DNA of 64,000 nt from Flavobacterium agricola (GTDB lineage Bacteria > Bacteroidota > Bacteroidia > Flavobacteriales > Flavobacteriaceae). The DNA is taken from assembly GCF_025919725.1 (NCBI RefSeq), contig NZ_CP081495.1, forward strand, positions 248,001-312,000, written 5' to 3'. The notes under the pieces are model-generated. The model saw nothing but the letters and a program-made list of their open reading frames with translations, was not told the origin of the DNA and searched no databases. Within the stretch, counting starts at the first letter, position 1, and the number at the start of each line of letters is the position of its first letter. Both the position numbers and the translations under genes were made by a program. Positions 26,621-35,904 of this stretch are shown here, piece by piece.

Positions 26621-27193
26621 TTAATAAACCATGGCTACATTAAGCTCAAAACCATCAGAAATTGCCTTGTCAGCAATCATTCCAATACTGGTTGATGCGT
26701 ATTTAATATCGTACAAGGTTCTGTTTACAACCAAGGTTGCACTGGCTCCAACTTTATTTAGGCGCAATTCAAAGTTTATAGGATGTGTAATGCCTTTAAT
26801 AGTTAAATCGGCTGTTACAAAATAAGCACCAGGTTCTTCAGACGGTTCCATGTTTCTAAAAACCAAGCTTGATTCTGGATATTGGGTAGCATCAAAAAAA
26901 TCGTTCGATTTTAAGTGCGTATCTAATTTATCTTTACTTTTTCCTTTTAAATCGGTGGTGTTAATGGTTTGCATATCTACAACAAAATCACCGCCCACGG
27001 GAATCTTACCAGAAAAATAAAGAATACCGCTTTTAAAACTAATGGTTCCGTTATGGCTCGTAAATAATTTTTTACCCGTCCATTCAATTTTAGATTTTTT
27101 TAAATTTATTTTTTGTTTGCGCTGTGCATTTGCAGTAGCTGTAAAAAAAACTACGACTAAAAAACTAAGCAATAAAGGTTTTAAAAACTTCAT
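26621..27193 (-). CDS. YceI-family periplasmic protein
   Basis: An exported protein of about 190 residues with the signal MKFLKPLLLSFLVVVFFTATANAQ and a lipocalin-like YceI barrel (SKIEWTGKKLFTSHNGTISF, then HLKSNDFFDATQYPESSLVF). YceI proteins bind isoprenoid-type lipids in some species; the ligand here is unknown. A much longer version starting at 27295 would overlap the nitroreductase gene and add 34 residues without homology. It starts ten bases after the nitroreductase stop, so the two are probably co-transcribed, and no hairpin separates it from the trp promoter downstream. Confidence 0.9.
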   Translation of the reverse strand: MKFLKPLLLSFLVVVFFTATANAQRKQKINLKKSKIEWTGKKLFTSHNGTISFKSGILYFSGKIPVGGDFVVDMQTINTTDLKGKSKDKLDTHLKSNDFFDATQYPESSLVFRNMEPSEEPGAYFVTADLTIKGITHPINFELRLNKVGASATLVVNRTLYDIKYASTSIGMIADKAISDGFELNVAMVY

Positions 27194-27203
27194 TCTATAA
27201 AAA

Positions 27204-27836
27204 TTAAATGTGTATAAATAAATCCTGATCCGCTTTTCTAACTTTAGCATCAAATTGCGTCGCATCATCATCGGCTCTAAAACCAACCGGGGCAAGTAAT
27301 ACAGCGTTTAAATTACGATCTTGCAATTGTAAAATTTCATTTACTTTTTCTGCTATAAAACCTTCCATCGGGGTAACATCAATTTTACGTTCTGCAGCTG
27401 CATTAATTAAGTTCGTAAGGGCAATATAAGCTTGTTTTGCTGTCCAATCTAAAACTTCTTGTTCGGTTTTAGGATTAAAAATGCCTTTAATAAATGTGCC
27501 GTAACCGTTTACTTTTTCAACTTCAATGTTGCGTGTGTTTGCAATATTTGTAATGTAAGCATCAACTTTTGCATCACTTAATTCGGTATAACTTGCAAAA
27601 ACAAATAAATGTGATGCATCAGTTATTTGAGCTTGATTAAAAGCAACTTCTTTAATTTGTTGACGAACTTCTGGATTCTCAATAATTAAAACTTGATAGG
27701 GTTGTAATCCGTACGACGAAACGCTTAAACGAATCGCTTCTTTTAAATACAATAAATCATCGGCTGTTATTTTTTTACTTGCATCGAATTTTTTGGTTGC
27801 ATAACGCCAATTTTGGTTTTTTATAAAGTTGTTCAT
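27204..27836 (-). CDS. Nitroreductase-family NAD(P)H-dependent oxidoreductase
   Basis: A 210-residue flavin enzyme resembling NfsB-type nitroreductases: WRYATKKFDASKKIT at the start, the FMN-contacting RLSVSSYGLQPYQVLIIENPEVR, and the C-terminal APVGFRADDDA preceding the K/R-rich end. It reduces nitro or quinone compounds using NAD(P)H and FMN in the cytoplasm; the natural substrate is not evident. It forms a two-gene unit with yceI. Confidence 0.9.
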   Translation of the reverse strand: MNNFIKNQNWRYATKKFDASKKITADDLLYLKEAIRLSVSSYGLQPYQVLIIENPEVRQQIKEVAFNQAQITDASHLFVFASYTELSDAKVDAYITNIANTRNIEVEKVNGYGTFIKGIFNPKTEQEVLDWTAKQAYIALTNLINAAAERKIDVTPMEGFIAEKVNEILQLQDRNLNAVLLAPVGFRADDDATQFDAKVRKADQDLFIHI

Positions 27837-27995
27837 TAATTTTAAATTATAAGTTAAAATACTTTAATAAAAGTATTTGTAGCGCTGCAAATTTACGAAG
27901 AATCTGTAACATAAAATAACAAACTTTAGTATGCCTTGGTTCTGAAAAGTGATAAATTTTATTTACATTTACTATTGAAATTAAATTTAAAAGAT

Positions 27996-28301
27996 ATGAA
28001 TATTTCTCAAACAGAATGGTGGGAAAAAGCACAAGCTGATGCTGACGGAGTAATTGTTGATGTTAGAACTCCAGACGAATTTGCTTCAGGATTTATTCCG
28101 GGTGCTGTAAACGTAAATTTTTACGAACAAGAAGCTTTTTTAAACTTTGTAGAAAGTTTAGACAAAACTAAAAACTATTATGTGTATTGCCGTTCGGGTG
28201 CACGTAGCGGAAATTCATGTGCAATTATGAATGAAATGGGGATTGAAAATGCCTACAACCTTTCTGGCGGTATTTTAGAATGGCAAGGCCCTTTAGCATA
28301 A
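27996..28301 (+). CDS. Single-domain rhodanese-like protein
   Basis: A 101-residue rhodanese domain with DVRTPDEFASGFIPGAVNV and the active-site loop CRSGARS, in which Cys65 would carry persulfide sulfur. The start at 27996 (MNISQTEWW) fits family length; a longer version adds 20 residues from the AT-rich upstream region. There is no signal peptide, so it is probably cytoplasmic, in sulfur transfer or detoxification. A terminator follows at once. Confidence 0.9.
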   Translation: MNISQTEWWEKAQADADGVIVDVRTPDEFASGFIPGAVNVNFYEQEAFLNFVESLDKTKNYYVYCRSGARSGNSCAIMNEMGIENAYNLSGGILEWQGPLA

Positions 28302-28308
28302 AAATGTA

Positions 28309-28335
28309 AAAGAAGCTTTCGGGCTTCTTTTTTTA
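28309..28335 (+). terminator. Terminator after the rhodanese gene
   Basis: An AAGAAGC/GCTTCTT stem with a short loop is followed by seven T, ending 13 bases before the haemoglobin start codon. Confidence 0.85.
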
Positions 28336-28347
28336 ATACAAATTACT

Positions 28348-28725
28348 ATGAAAAAAGATATTGAAACACGTGATGATGTTGTTTTGTTGGTGGATGTTTT
28401 TTATAATAAGGTTGGATTAAACCCATTAATCGGACCCATTTTTCATGGCATATTAAAAAACGATTGGCAACCGCATTTAAATAAAATGTATAATTTTTGG
28501 GAAACCGTTTTGTTCGAAAATACGCATACGTACAACGGTGCACCTTTTCCGCCACATCGTGATTTGCCTTTAGATCAGATTCATTTTGACACTTGGATTA
28601 CTATTTTTAAAGAAACAGTTGCTGAAAATTTTGATGGTCCCAGAGCCGACGAAGCTTTATGGCGTGCCGGAAAAATGGCAGAAATGTTTTTACATAAAAT
28701 TAAGTATTTTAGAGGCGAGGCATAA
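28348..28725 (+). CDS. Group III truncated haemoglobin
   Basis: A 125-residue globin of the trHb group III type: VFYNKVGLNPLIGPIF (helix B/E region), NKMYNFWETVLF, and the proximal-histidine region LPLDQIHFDTWITIF, with the closing KMAEMFLHKIKYF. Roles proposed for the group are oxygen, NO or sulfide chemistry at low oxygen; none is demonstrated here. Its start lies only 13 bases after a terminator, so its promoter is unclear. The region downstream (28726-28865) holds two hairpins described separately. Confidence 0.9.
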   Translation: MKKDIETRDDVVLLVDVFYNKVGLNPLIGPIFHGILKNDWQPHLNKMYNFWETVLFENTHTYNGAPFPPHRDLPLDQIHFDTWITIFKETVAENFDGPRADEALWRAGKMAEMFLHKIKYFRGEA

Positions 28726-28807
28726 ATTAAACCTAAAAGGTTGTTAAGGGAGGTAGTTAAGTTGTTTAAACAATGTAGCTTTGCAGCTCATTACATCTCT
28801 TTCTTAC

Positions 28808-28868
28808 AAAAGGTAATTAGTTTACCTTTTGATATAAAAAAACAGAACCTTAAGGTTCTGTTTTTTTA
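28808..28868. terminator. Double hairpin with bidirectional terminator
   Basis: An AAAAGGTAA/TTTACCTTTT hairpin (28808-28830) is followed by a long palindrome (AAAACAGAACCT and its complement) with flanking A and T tracts at 28836-28868. The second serves both the plus-strand transcript and the peroxidase gene on minus. Confidence 0.8.
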
Positions 28869-30020
28869 TTGTGGTAATTGTTCAGGTTCTGATTCTCTAT
28901 AAACAGGAGAACTAATGGCACCTAAAAAGGCTTCTAATGCCTTTAATTCTTCTTTATCAAGTTTTAAAACATGTAACAATTCTGAGTTTTTTGGGTAATT
29001 CGGATCATTTTCAGCTCCTTTTGGCGGAATTCTGTTTGGCATACCGGCATTGTACATGTTTAAAACACCAGTAAGGTTTGGAAATAAACCGTTATGCATA
29101 TACGGGGCTGTATGAGCTACATCACGTAGCGATGGGGTTCTAAATTTACCAATATCTTGTACTGCATCTGTTTGGGTATAAAGCCCTAAATCTTCATATT
29201 TGCGTTTGTAGTAGGTTAATCCCACATTATGAAATTGATTATCTGAAAAATAATGAGAATTATGACAACTGATGCAACGCGCTTTGGTTCTAAATAAATG
29301 TAAACCTTCTATTTCCTGATCGGTTAATTGTTTTGGATCGCCTTCAACAAATTTATCAAACCTACTTTTTCTACTAACCAATGTACGTTCAAACGTAGCA
29401 ATGGCTTTAAAAATACGATCTTCAGTAACCTTATCATCTCCAAAAGCTTCTTTAAAAAGCGGTTTGTAACCTTTAATTTTTTTAATTGTTTTTACAGCAA
29501 CATCTACATGATTTGCCATTTCTTTAGGATCAACAATCGGAAAACGTGCCTGATCTTCTAACGTTAATGCTCTACCATCCCAAAACAAAGGCGATGCATA
29601 CGCCACGTTTAATAAGGATTTAGAATTGCGTATTCCGGTTTGTCTATCTTCACCATGCGAAACCGGTTTAGCATCTCCCCAAGCTAAAGCCGGATCATGG
29701 CAAGATGCACAAGCAATTTGTTTGGAATTAGATAATCTAGGGTCAAAAAATAAATTTTTACCTAAATTACGTTTGGCTTCGCTATATGGATTATCTGCCG
29801 GAAAAATAGGTTCTTGTAACGGCCCAATATCTTGAAAGTTTACCACATTGCTATCAATAAGCGCTGCAGGCCAAAGCGCAGGATTACCGCTACCGTATAA
29901 ATTTCGTAAATCGGAAATAGAATAATATACAGGATCGTTGGTATTAAAATATTTTACTGACATTAACCCCAATGCAGCTCCACATAATAAAATAGTACAA
30001 ATACCTTTTTGTATGTTCAT
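28866..30020 (-). CDS. Di-haem cytochrome c peroxidase (CCP/MauG family)
   Basis: A 384-residue exported protein with an N-terminal hydrophobic segment and two c-type haem sites, CASCH (104-108) and CISCH (249-253). It also has conserved LFFDPRLS, LFWDGRALTLEDQARFPI and FRTPSLRDVAHTAPYMHNG, typical of bacterial di-haem peroxidases that reduce hydrogen peroxide in the periplasm; MauG relatives instead oxidise protein residues. It is the last gene of a four-gene operon with a TonB receptor, a DUF4876 lipoprotein and a DUF6850 barrel, starting 11 bases after the DUF6850 stop. That context suggests a role in metal or substrate acquisition rather than plain detoxification. Confidence 0.93.
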   Translation of the reverse strand: MNIQKGICTILLCGAALGLMSVKYFNTNDPVYYSISDLRNLYGSGNPALWPAALIDSNVVNFQDIGPLQEPIFPADNPYSEAKRNLGKNLFFDPRLSNSKQIACASCHDPALAWGDAKPVSHGEDRQTGIRNSKSLLNVAYASPLFWDGRALTLEDQARFPIVDPKEMANHVDVAVKTIKKIKGYKPLFKEAFGDDKVTEDRIFKAIATFERTLVSRKSRFDKFVEGDPKQLTDQEIEGLHLFRTKARCISCHNSHYFSDNQFHNVGLTYYKRKYEDLGLYTQTDAVQDIGKFRTPSLRDVAHTAPYMHNGLFPNLTGVLNMYNAGMPNRIPPKGAENDPNYPKNSELLHVLKLDKEELKALEAFLGAISSPVYRESEPEQLPQ

Positions 30021-30031
30021 TTTGCTTGTGT

Positions 30032-31600
30032 TTAATAAATTATTGCTAAACCTACGCTTACTTGCTTGTTGGGTTTATTAAGTAATTGATTGGTGTATTT
30101 TTTATATTGTTGTCCGGTTGCTAACAAACTTTGGTAATTGGCAAAAATTCTGATATACGATTTTTTTAATTGAATGTCGTATGTCAAATTTGTACCTGTG
30201 GTTAACTTGGTTGTAGCATCATATCCTTGATCATTAAAAATAACTTTTTCTGAAAAAGCTGAGTTTGAACCCGAAGCCAAGTAATCTAACTTGCTTTGTA
30301 AAGCGGTGTAAGAAACTACAAAAACTTCGGCATTTAACCTATTTTTTTCATTTTTAAAAACATCGGTATTCGCTTGCAAAGCAACTTCTAAATAATGAAT
30401 GCGTTTATCTACAACCGTTAATAAATCTTTTATTACATTTCTAGAATATACAGCACCTAAGCCAACAGCATACAATGTTTTGTTGTTTTTAGTTTTAATG
30501 ATTCCGTTGTCAAAAGTAAATCTATTTTGTACATATCTAAAATTTTGGCCTTGAGAAGTAACATTAAAATTATCATTTTTAGCTAACTGATAACCGGCTT
30601 GAGCAAAATAATTAACAGCCGATCCGTTAAAAATGTATTTTGCCTGAATAGCATGATTAATTGCGCGGTATTTATGCGTAATATTTTCTTTTTTTAATAG
30701 CAATTGCGAGGTACCAGAACCAGGAATCTTAGCATATAAATTTTCTAATAACTTGCTGTAGCTGTAATTTGCAGCAAACACATGTTTTTCGTTTTTATAT
30801 TGATATGCAATTCCTGATGATTTGGTTAATCCGCGGTTACTATTTTTATCGTACGAATAATTGTAGCTTGTGTACCCAAAACCGCTGTTAAAACGCACAT
30901 ACGTATCTTCATAAATTGGCGAATTGTAATAATCGTTTACATAAACAATGCTATTAGTTAAGGTATTTTGGCTTAAACCACCGAACAACTGCACCGTATG
31001 TTTTTGGTTTAATGTATAACCAACAAAAGCTTTTCCGCCAATGGTATGTTCTACAATTTCTGGTCTTGGATCTATTTTTCTAAAAAGCTTATCTGCTTTG
31101 TAATTAAGTACCGTACCAATAGCAACTCCGTTGTTAAAGGCATAATTAATTCCGCCCAAAATGTTGTAACGTTGCGTATCCCAATTACCTGCTTTTGGTA
31201 CATAATAATAATTAGGATTGAGTACCATTTGATTTTCTGTGCGTTGCGACGAAAGATTAAAACCAACATTTTTTTCTAACGATTTGGTAACCGAAAAATC
31301 ACCAAAAACACGCAATCTGCTCGAGTAATTGTAAATACCTTGGGTTCTAAACGCAACATTATTTATTTCGCTAGCCGTTTGTTGGCGTTTAAAGTTTAGT
31401 TGCTTGTGCTGATATGCGATTGATGTAGCTGTAAAGTCTTTAATTTTAAATTGTGCGTATAAAATAGGATTATTAATTAAATCGGTAAAATAATTGGCAT
31501 AATACGCATTGGACTTAACAGATACCGTATCCTGAAGTTGTGCAAAAACAGCACAACTTACGCTAAAAAGAATACAAGTAAACGTATGTTTTAAGTTCAT
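30032..31600 (-). CDS. DUF6850-type outer-membrane beta-barrel protein
   Basis: A protein of about 522 residues with the signal peptide MNLKHTFTCILFSVSCAVFAQ and a long series of amphipathic beta-strands rich in Tyr, Asn, Gly and aromatic ends (closing VSVGLAIIY), as in outer-membrane barrels. I match it to the DUF6850 family from memory. The start at 31600 gives the clean signal and leaves seven bases after the DUF4876 stop. Its function is unknown; in this operon it may serve as an outer-membrane partner of the receptor. Confidence 0.75.
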   Translation of the reverse strand: MNLKHTFTCILFSVSCAVFAQLQDTVSVKSNAYYANYFTDLINNPILYAQFKIKDFTATSIAYQHKQLNFKRQQTASEINNVAFRTQGIYNYSSRLRVFGDFSVTKSLEKNVGFNLSSQRTENQMVLNPNYYYVPKAGNWDTQRYNILGGINYAFNNGVAIGTVLNYKADKLFRKIDPRPEIVEHTIGGKAFVGYTLNQKHTVQLFGGLSQNTLTNSIVYVNDYYNSPIYEDTYVRFNSGFGYTSYNYSYDKNSNRGLTKSSGIAYQYKNEKHVFAANYSYSKLLENLYAKIPGSGTSQLLLKKENITHKYRAINHAIQAKYIFNGSAVNYFAQAGYQLAKNDNFNVTSQGQNFRYVQNRFTFDNGIIKTKNNKTLYAVGLGAVYSRNVIKDLLTVVDKRIHYLEVALQANTDVFKNEKNRLNAEVFVVSYTALQSKLDYLASGSNSAFSEKVIFNDQGYDATTKLTTGTNLTYDIQLKKSYIRIFANYQSLLATGQQYKKYTNQLLNKPNKQVSVGLAIIY

Positions 31601-31607
31601 GAAAAAA

Positions 31608-32963
31608 TTAGTTTGTAGCAAAACCTTTTGGGTTGGCTTTCATTTCAATAAAATCATTATTCGAGTTGTTGGTATCTTGTAAAATAATACGTCCGTCTGG
31701 CGTAGTACTTTTTATTTTACGAATTATAGCACTCGAATTGTACTGATTAGATACACTGATTGATGTAGCATCAATATGTGATGGTAACATTTTTGGACGC
31801 GCGCTGCTTGGTCTAAAATGTTGCGCATCAACTCCGTCAATAATTTTATTTACAGGAATCTGAATATAATGTGGCGTGCTGCCGCTAACATTTACCACAT
31901 TTGGTAACGGAAAAAATTTATACAGAATAAAATCTTCATCTTTAAAAATCACGAACGAATCGGTACCTTGAGGATTTAAAATTAAATCGGTGTTACCAAA
32001 ATACGCGCCCGGAATTCCCCAAAATGCAATATTTACATTCGGCACTGCTGGGTTTTCAATATCTGATGCAAAAGGTTCTTTACCAATAGATTTTCTAAAA
32101 TCACCCAAATAAGCTTCAAAATCAGCTTCAGATAAATCTACCGTTAAATCAGGATTATCAATTTTATAATCTTTACCATCATTACTTAAAGGTTGTTTGT
32201 GGTTGATTCCTGTTTGTGCAATTACAATTGATTTTCCTGGTTCAATAGGATATTGCGAACCATTACCCGGAATTTGAACTACGTAATCCGCATAAACATA
32301 ATCGGTATTAGCATCACCACCAATAATTGACATGCCCGAAGATTTAGACCAATCCCATTGCCCCGAACTTAGCGTATATGGCGCATTGGCTGCCGATGGA
32401 TTCAGGGTTGTTGCGCCGTGTAACAAGGCAATATAAAGGCCATCTGCATATAAAAGTTGATTGGAATTGTTATAAATTTCTATAAACTGATCACGCATTA
32501 CGGCACCTTTTAAGGCGTCAGATCCGGCATAATAAACTTGTTTAATAACTAAATTGCCGGTTTTAGCTTGTGCTAATTTTATTTTACCAGGGGCAAAATT
32601 GGCATTAATCACCGTATTATTTAGGTTGCCGTTAAAGTTAATTTCGTCGTTGGTTTCGGCATACCCAAAAATAGTTTCAAACTGCTCGTTGTTTAGTTTG
32701 TTGCTTCCCGAAATGTTGTACGTACCTGGTAAAAGGTTTGCAACATAGGCAAATCCATTTTCGTCTGTAACCAGCTCGTAGCTATCGTTGGTGTTTATGT
32801 TAACTAAGGTAATTGAGGCATTTGCTGCCGGAATATTAGGTTCGTAAACGGCAGTTAATGAATAAGGCACGGTGGTTAATCCGCCGGTTGTTGTACCAAA
32901 ATCATCTTCGGCACAGCCCCAAGCTGCTAATCCTGCTGTAAGTAATAATGCTATTTTTTTCAT
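31608..32963 (-). CDS. DUF4876-type lipoprotein
   Basis: A 451-residue surface or periplasmic lipoprotein with the signal MKKIALLLTAGLAAWGCAEDD (Cys17). An N-terminal carboxypeptidase-like beta domain (ITLVNINTNDSYELVTDENGFAYVANLLPGTYNISG) is followed by a larger domain containing the lamin-tail-like phrase QFIEIYNNSNQLLYADGLYI. The family accompanies TonB receptors in Bacteroidota. It starts ten bases after the receptor gene and probably supplies substrate binding for it. Confidence 0.8.
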   Translation of the reverse strand: MKKIALLLTAGLAAWGCAEDDFGTTTGGLTTVPYSLTAVYEPNIPAANASITLVNINTNDSYELVTDENGFAYVANLLPGTYNISGSNKLNNEQFETIFGYAETNDEINFNGNLNNTVINANFAPGKIKLAQAKTGNLVIKQVYYAGSDALKGAVMRDQFIEIYNNSNQLLYADGLYIALLHGATTLNPSAANAPYTLSSGQWDWSKSSGMSIIGGDANTDYVYADYVVQIPGNGSQYPIEPGKSIVIAQTGINHKQPLSNDGKDYKIDNPDLTVDLSEADFEAYLGDFRKSIGKEPFASDIENPAVPNVNIAFWGIPGAYFGNTDLILNPQGTDSFVIFKDEDFILYKFFPLPNVVNVSGSTPHYIQIPVNKIIDGVDAQHFRPSSARPKMLPSHIDATSISVSNQYNSSAIIRKIKSTTPDGRIILQDTNNSNNDFIEMKANPKGFATN

Positions 32964-32973
32964 TTTTAATGGA

Positions 32974-35701
32974 TTAAAATGAGTATTCAATTCGAGTACC
33001 GAATGATAATTTTACAAATGGTTCGTAGTTCTGTTCTATAAAAGTTCCGTCGGTTAATTCAATATATTCTGTTGGACGCAGATCTAAAAAGTTGTTGGAA
33101 TAAAAAGAAAACTTAAAACCGTTTAAAAAATCTTTCGTTAACCTTAAGTGAAAGTTATGATAGGTTTTGGCTAATTTTTTTGGCGTTAATAAGCTGTTTT
33201 TATTAATAATATGCCCATACATGTCGGTGTTGTTTCGGTCTGCTACCGGAATTTCGTATCGATTTAAATTGCGGTCTAAATAGGCGTAAGGCGTTTCGAT
33301 TCGGTTTGATGAACGGCTGTTCATTATAAAATGCTCTGATTTTACCGAAACAATTAAACCAACTTTAGGAATATGGTACGAAAAATCGGTTGTAAACTGC
33401 ATTTGTTTGTAAAAAACCGGATTTTTTTCGTAAACCCCATAAGCTTCGTTTTTTGTAACATCTTTTGTAAAATAAAATAAATCGGTTTTATCGTAATTGC
33501 TTGTTTCTATGTACGACCCCGTAACGTTTATGCTTAAGCCCGGAATTGGTAATTGCCTAAAACTGGCCATTAATTCTAAACCTTTATCGACCGATTTAAA
33601 CGAATTTTCGTAAAACATTTGCTGAAAATAATAATGGTTGTAATGTGAAATTTGATACGTTGGTTTCTCGGTTCCGTAATAGGTAATATCTAATTCGGCA
33701 ATATCACGATGCGCCGGGCGGTTTTCGCCAGTAATTCCATCATTTAATGTGTTGTAAAATGCTGTAATACCAATGGTAGAACTTTTGTTTAATTCTACAT
33801 CAAAACCAACTTCTGCTTTATGTGCTTTTGAAGGTTTTAAATCCGGATTATCGGCTCTGTCAACAAACGTTTGTACAACGCCCATGCTGTAATAACCTGG
33901 TAAACGCAAATCGGCTAAAACAACATCGTGATAACGAACCCCGGTATAAATTTGACTTAAAGCGGGTGATTTGGTAGAAATACCGTAACCACCACGAATT
34001 TTAAATTTATCAAACGCATAAAAGGCGTTAATACGTGGCGAAAGGTTTGCAATTCCGTATTGATAATCAAAACGTGCACCTAGGTTCATATTTAAAACGC
34101 TATTGCCCCAATATCTAATAATATTATCTTCGGCAAATAAGGCAACTTGGTATTCGGTTAAAACATTTTGTCCGTAATTATAAGGTCTGAATCCGCTACC
34201 GCCTTTGCCGGCATTAGAACCGAAAAAATTACTTAAAGTTTCAGGTTCGCCTAATTGCCCACGGCCAATGTTATCGCTTATTCTAAAATCGGTACCTAAG
34301 GTTATGTTGTTTTCAAATTGCCCGGCGTAAAAAGATTTGTTTACTTCTACCGCTGCAAATCCAGAAATCGGTTTTCCTTCAACTTCCTTGGTTAATAAAT
34401 AAGATGGAAGGCTGTAAACGCCCTCGTAAACGCCCGGTTCTTTACTTGTACCAACTACGCGACCGCCTACGTTTACATATCTAGATTCGAACGAATATTG
34501 GTTGCCGTATCTAAAATTGGCATTCACCATTAAATTGTCAAAAAAGGCATCGTTAAATTTCCAGTTAAAGTTGTTAGATATAGCAATGCTTTTGTTGTCG
34601 TTTTTTACAATTTTTTCGTCGGCAGCTTCTTCTTCATAATTCACATCGTCTTTATTAAAGCTGTAATTTACTGAGAAGTTGTTGCGTATGTTTTTTTGTT
34701 TATTGGCCCACGACCACATCAGGTTGGTGGTTATGCGGTTGTATTTGGTATATGAAACGGGGTTCTGAGTTTGAATTTAAATAGTTTACCGAAACATTTA
34801 CATTACCTAAAGTTGGCGATAAACTAAAACCTTTGCTTAACCCAAATTCTGTGGTACCGTCGCGAAGTGAGGTATAAACGCGATATGGCGCCTTACCTGC
34901 TTTTTTACGGATGTTGATTAAACCTGAAGTTAAATCGCCGTATTTAGCCGACGGAATACCTTGTACTACCTCAATGCTTTCAATATTATCTAACGGAACT
35001 TCTCGCAAATCGGTTCCATAGCCAGCATTATTAAACGTACCATTAAATGTTGAGCTGGCATCTCCAAAATTTAAGGCATTGGCTTCGTAAACGTTTCTAA
35101 AATTAGAACCGTAAGTTTGCATGTTTTCGTTGTTTGACATCGGAATGCCGTCAACCACAACCGAAACTCCAAAAGCTTTATTACCAAAAGCTGCATCACG
35201 TGCCGATGGTGGCCTAACGGTTCGGAAAGCAATTGGTTTAAATTCATTTAAATTTAAATCGGTAATAGATTGTCCGGGAATTTGTTCTAAAACTTCGTTT
35301 AACGAAAAGGCCTGAACTTGGTTTATAGCTTCGGTTCCCATGGTGATTTCGGAGTGGTTTTTTCCTTTTTGAGCCGTAACAATAACCTCGTCTAAACGTA
35401 AGTTTTTGTTTTGAAGTTCAATAAGCAACTGCGTGTTTAATTGCTCTTTTTTGTATGAAATGGTACGTTCTTCTTTACCCAATAATTTTACGAATAAGGT
35501 AAAGTCGGCATCTAAAACATTTTTAATTTCAAATGATCCATCTTTTTGGGTTAATGCCCATTGTTGCGAAGGTAAATTTGTAATTAAAACAAATTCTAAA
35601 GGTTGTTGCGTATCTTTATCTACTACAATTCCTTTTATAGATTTTTGAGCAAATGTTAAAGAACTAACGGTTATAAATAAGAGGCTAACAATATATTTCA
35701 C
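32974..35701 (-). pseudogene. TonB-dependent outer-membrane receptor, interrupted by a frameshift
   Basis: The N-terminal part (35701 to 34700) starts with GTG, encodes a signal peptide (KYIVSLLFITVSSLTFAQ), a carboxypeptidase-like domain, and the plug with VVVDGIPMSNNENMQTYG and IESIEVVQGIPSAKYGDLTSGLINI. It leaves frame after SEPRFIY and ends at TAA. The barrel continues in the next frame from TKYNRITTNLMWSW to the C-terminal aromatic strand (FGTRIEYSF). The break is near 34750: adding one AT to the CATATACC run restores a single 909-residue receptor. The operon downstream is intact. The barrel half cannot be exported without the signal peptide. Confidence 0.9.
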
Positions 35702-35725
35702 GACAAGATTTTAATTTTTGTGGTG

Positions 35726-35756
35726 CAAATATAGAATTAATATTTATTTAGACCAA
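35726..35756 (-). promoter_or_regulatory. Promoter of the TonB receptor-peroxidase operon
   Basis: On the minus strand, TTG (35756-35754), 20 bases, then TATATTTG (35733-35726), a full Bacteroidota match 25 bases before the GTG start. Confidence 0.75.
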
Positions 35757-35885
35757 TGATAAATAGTTGGTTTTTTATTTATTTTTAACTTTTTAAAAAC
35801 ACTGTTTTTTTCTTATTGTTTCTACTTTTAACATAAGTAATGCGATTAATTAATTTAGATTAAGTGCTTTGATATTTTTTTAAAA

Positions 35886-35893
35886 TAAATTTG
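35886..35893 (+). promoter_or_regulatory. -7 box of the dioxygenase gene
   Basis: TAAATTTG is an exact -7 match just before the DODA-type gene. No TTG lies at the correct spacing. Confidence 0.5.
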
Positions 35894-35904
35894 CTCAAAT
35901 CTAA

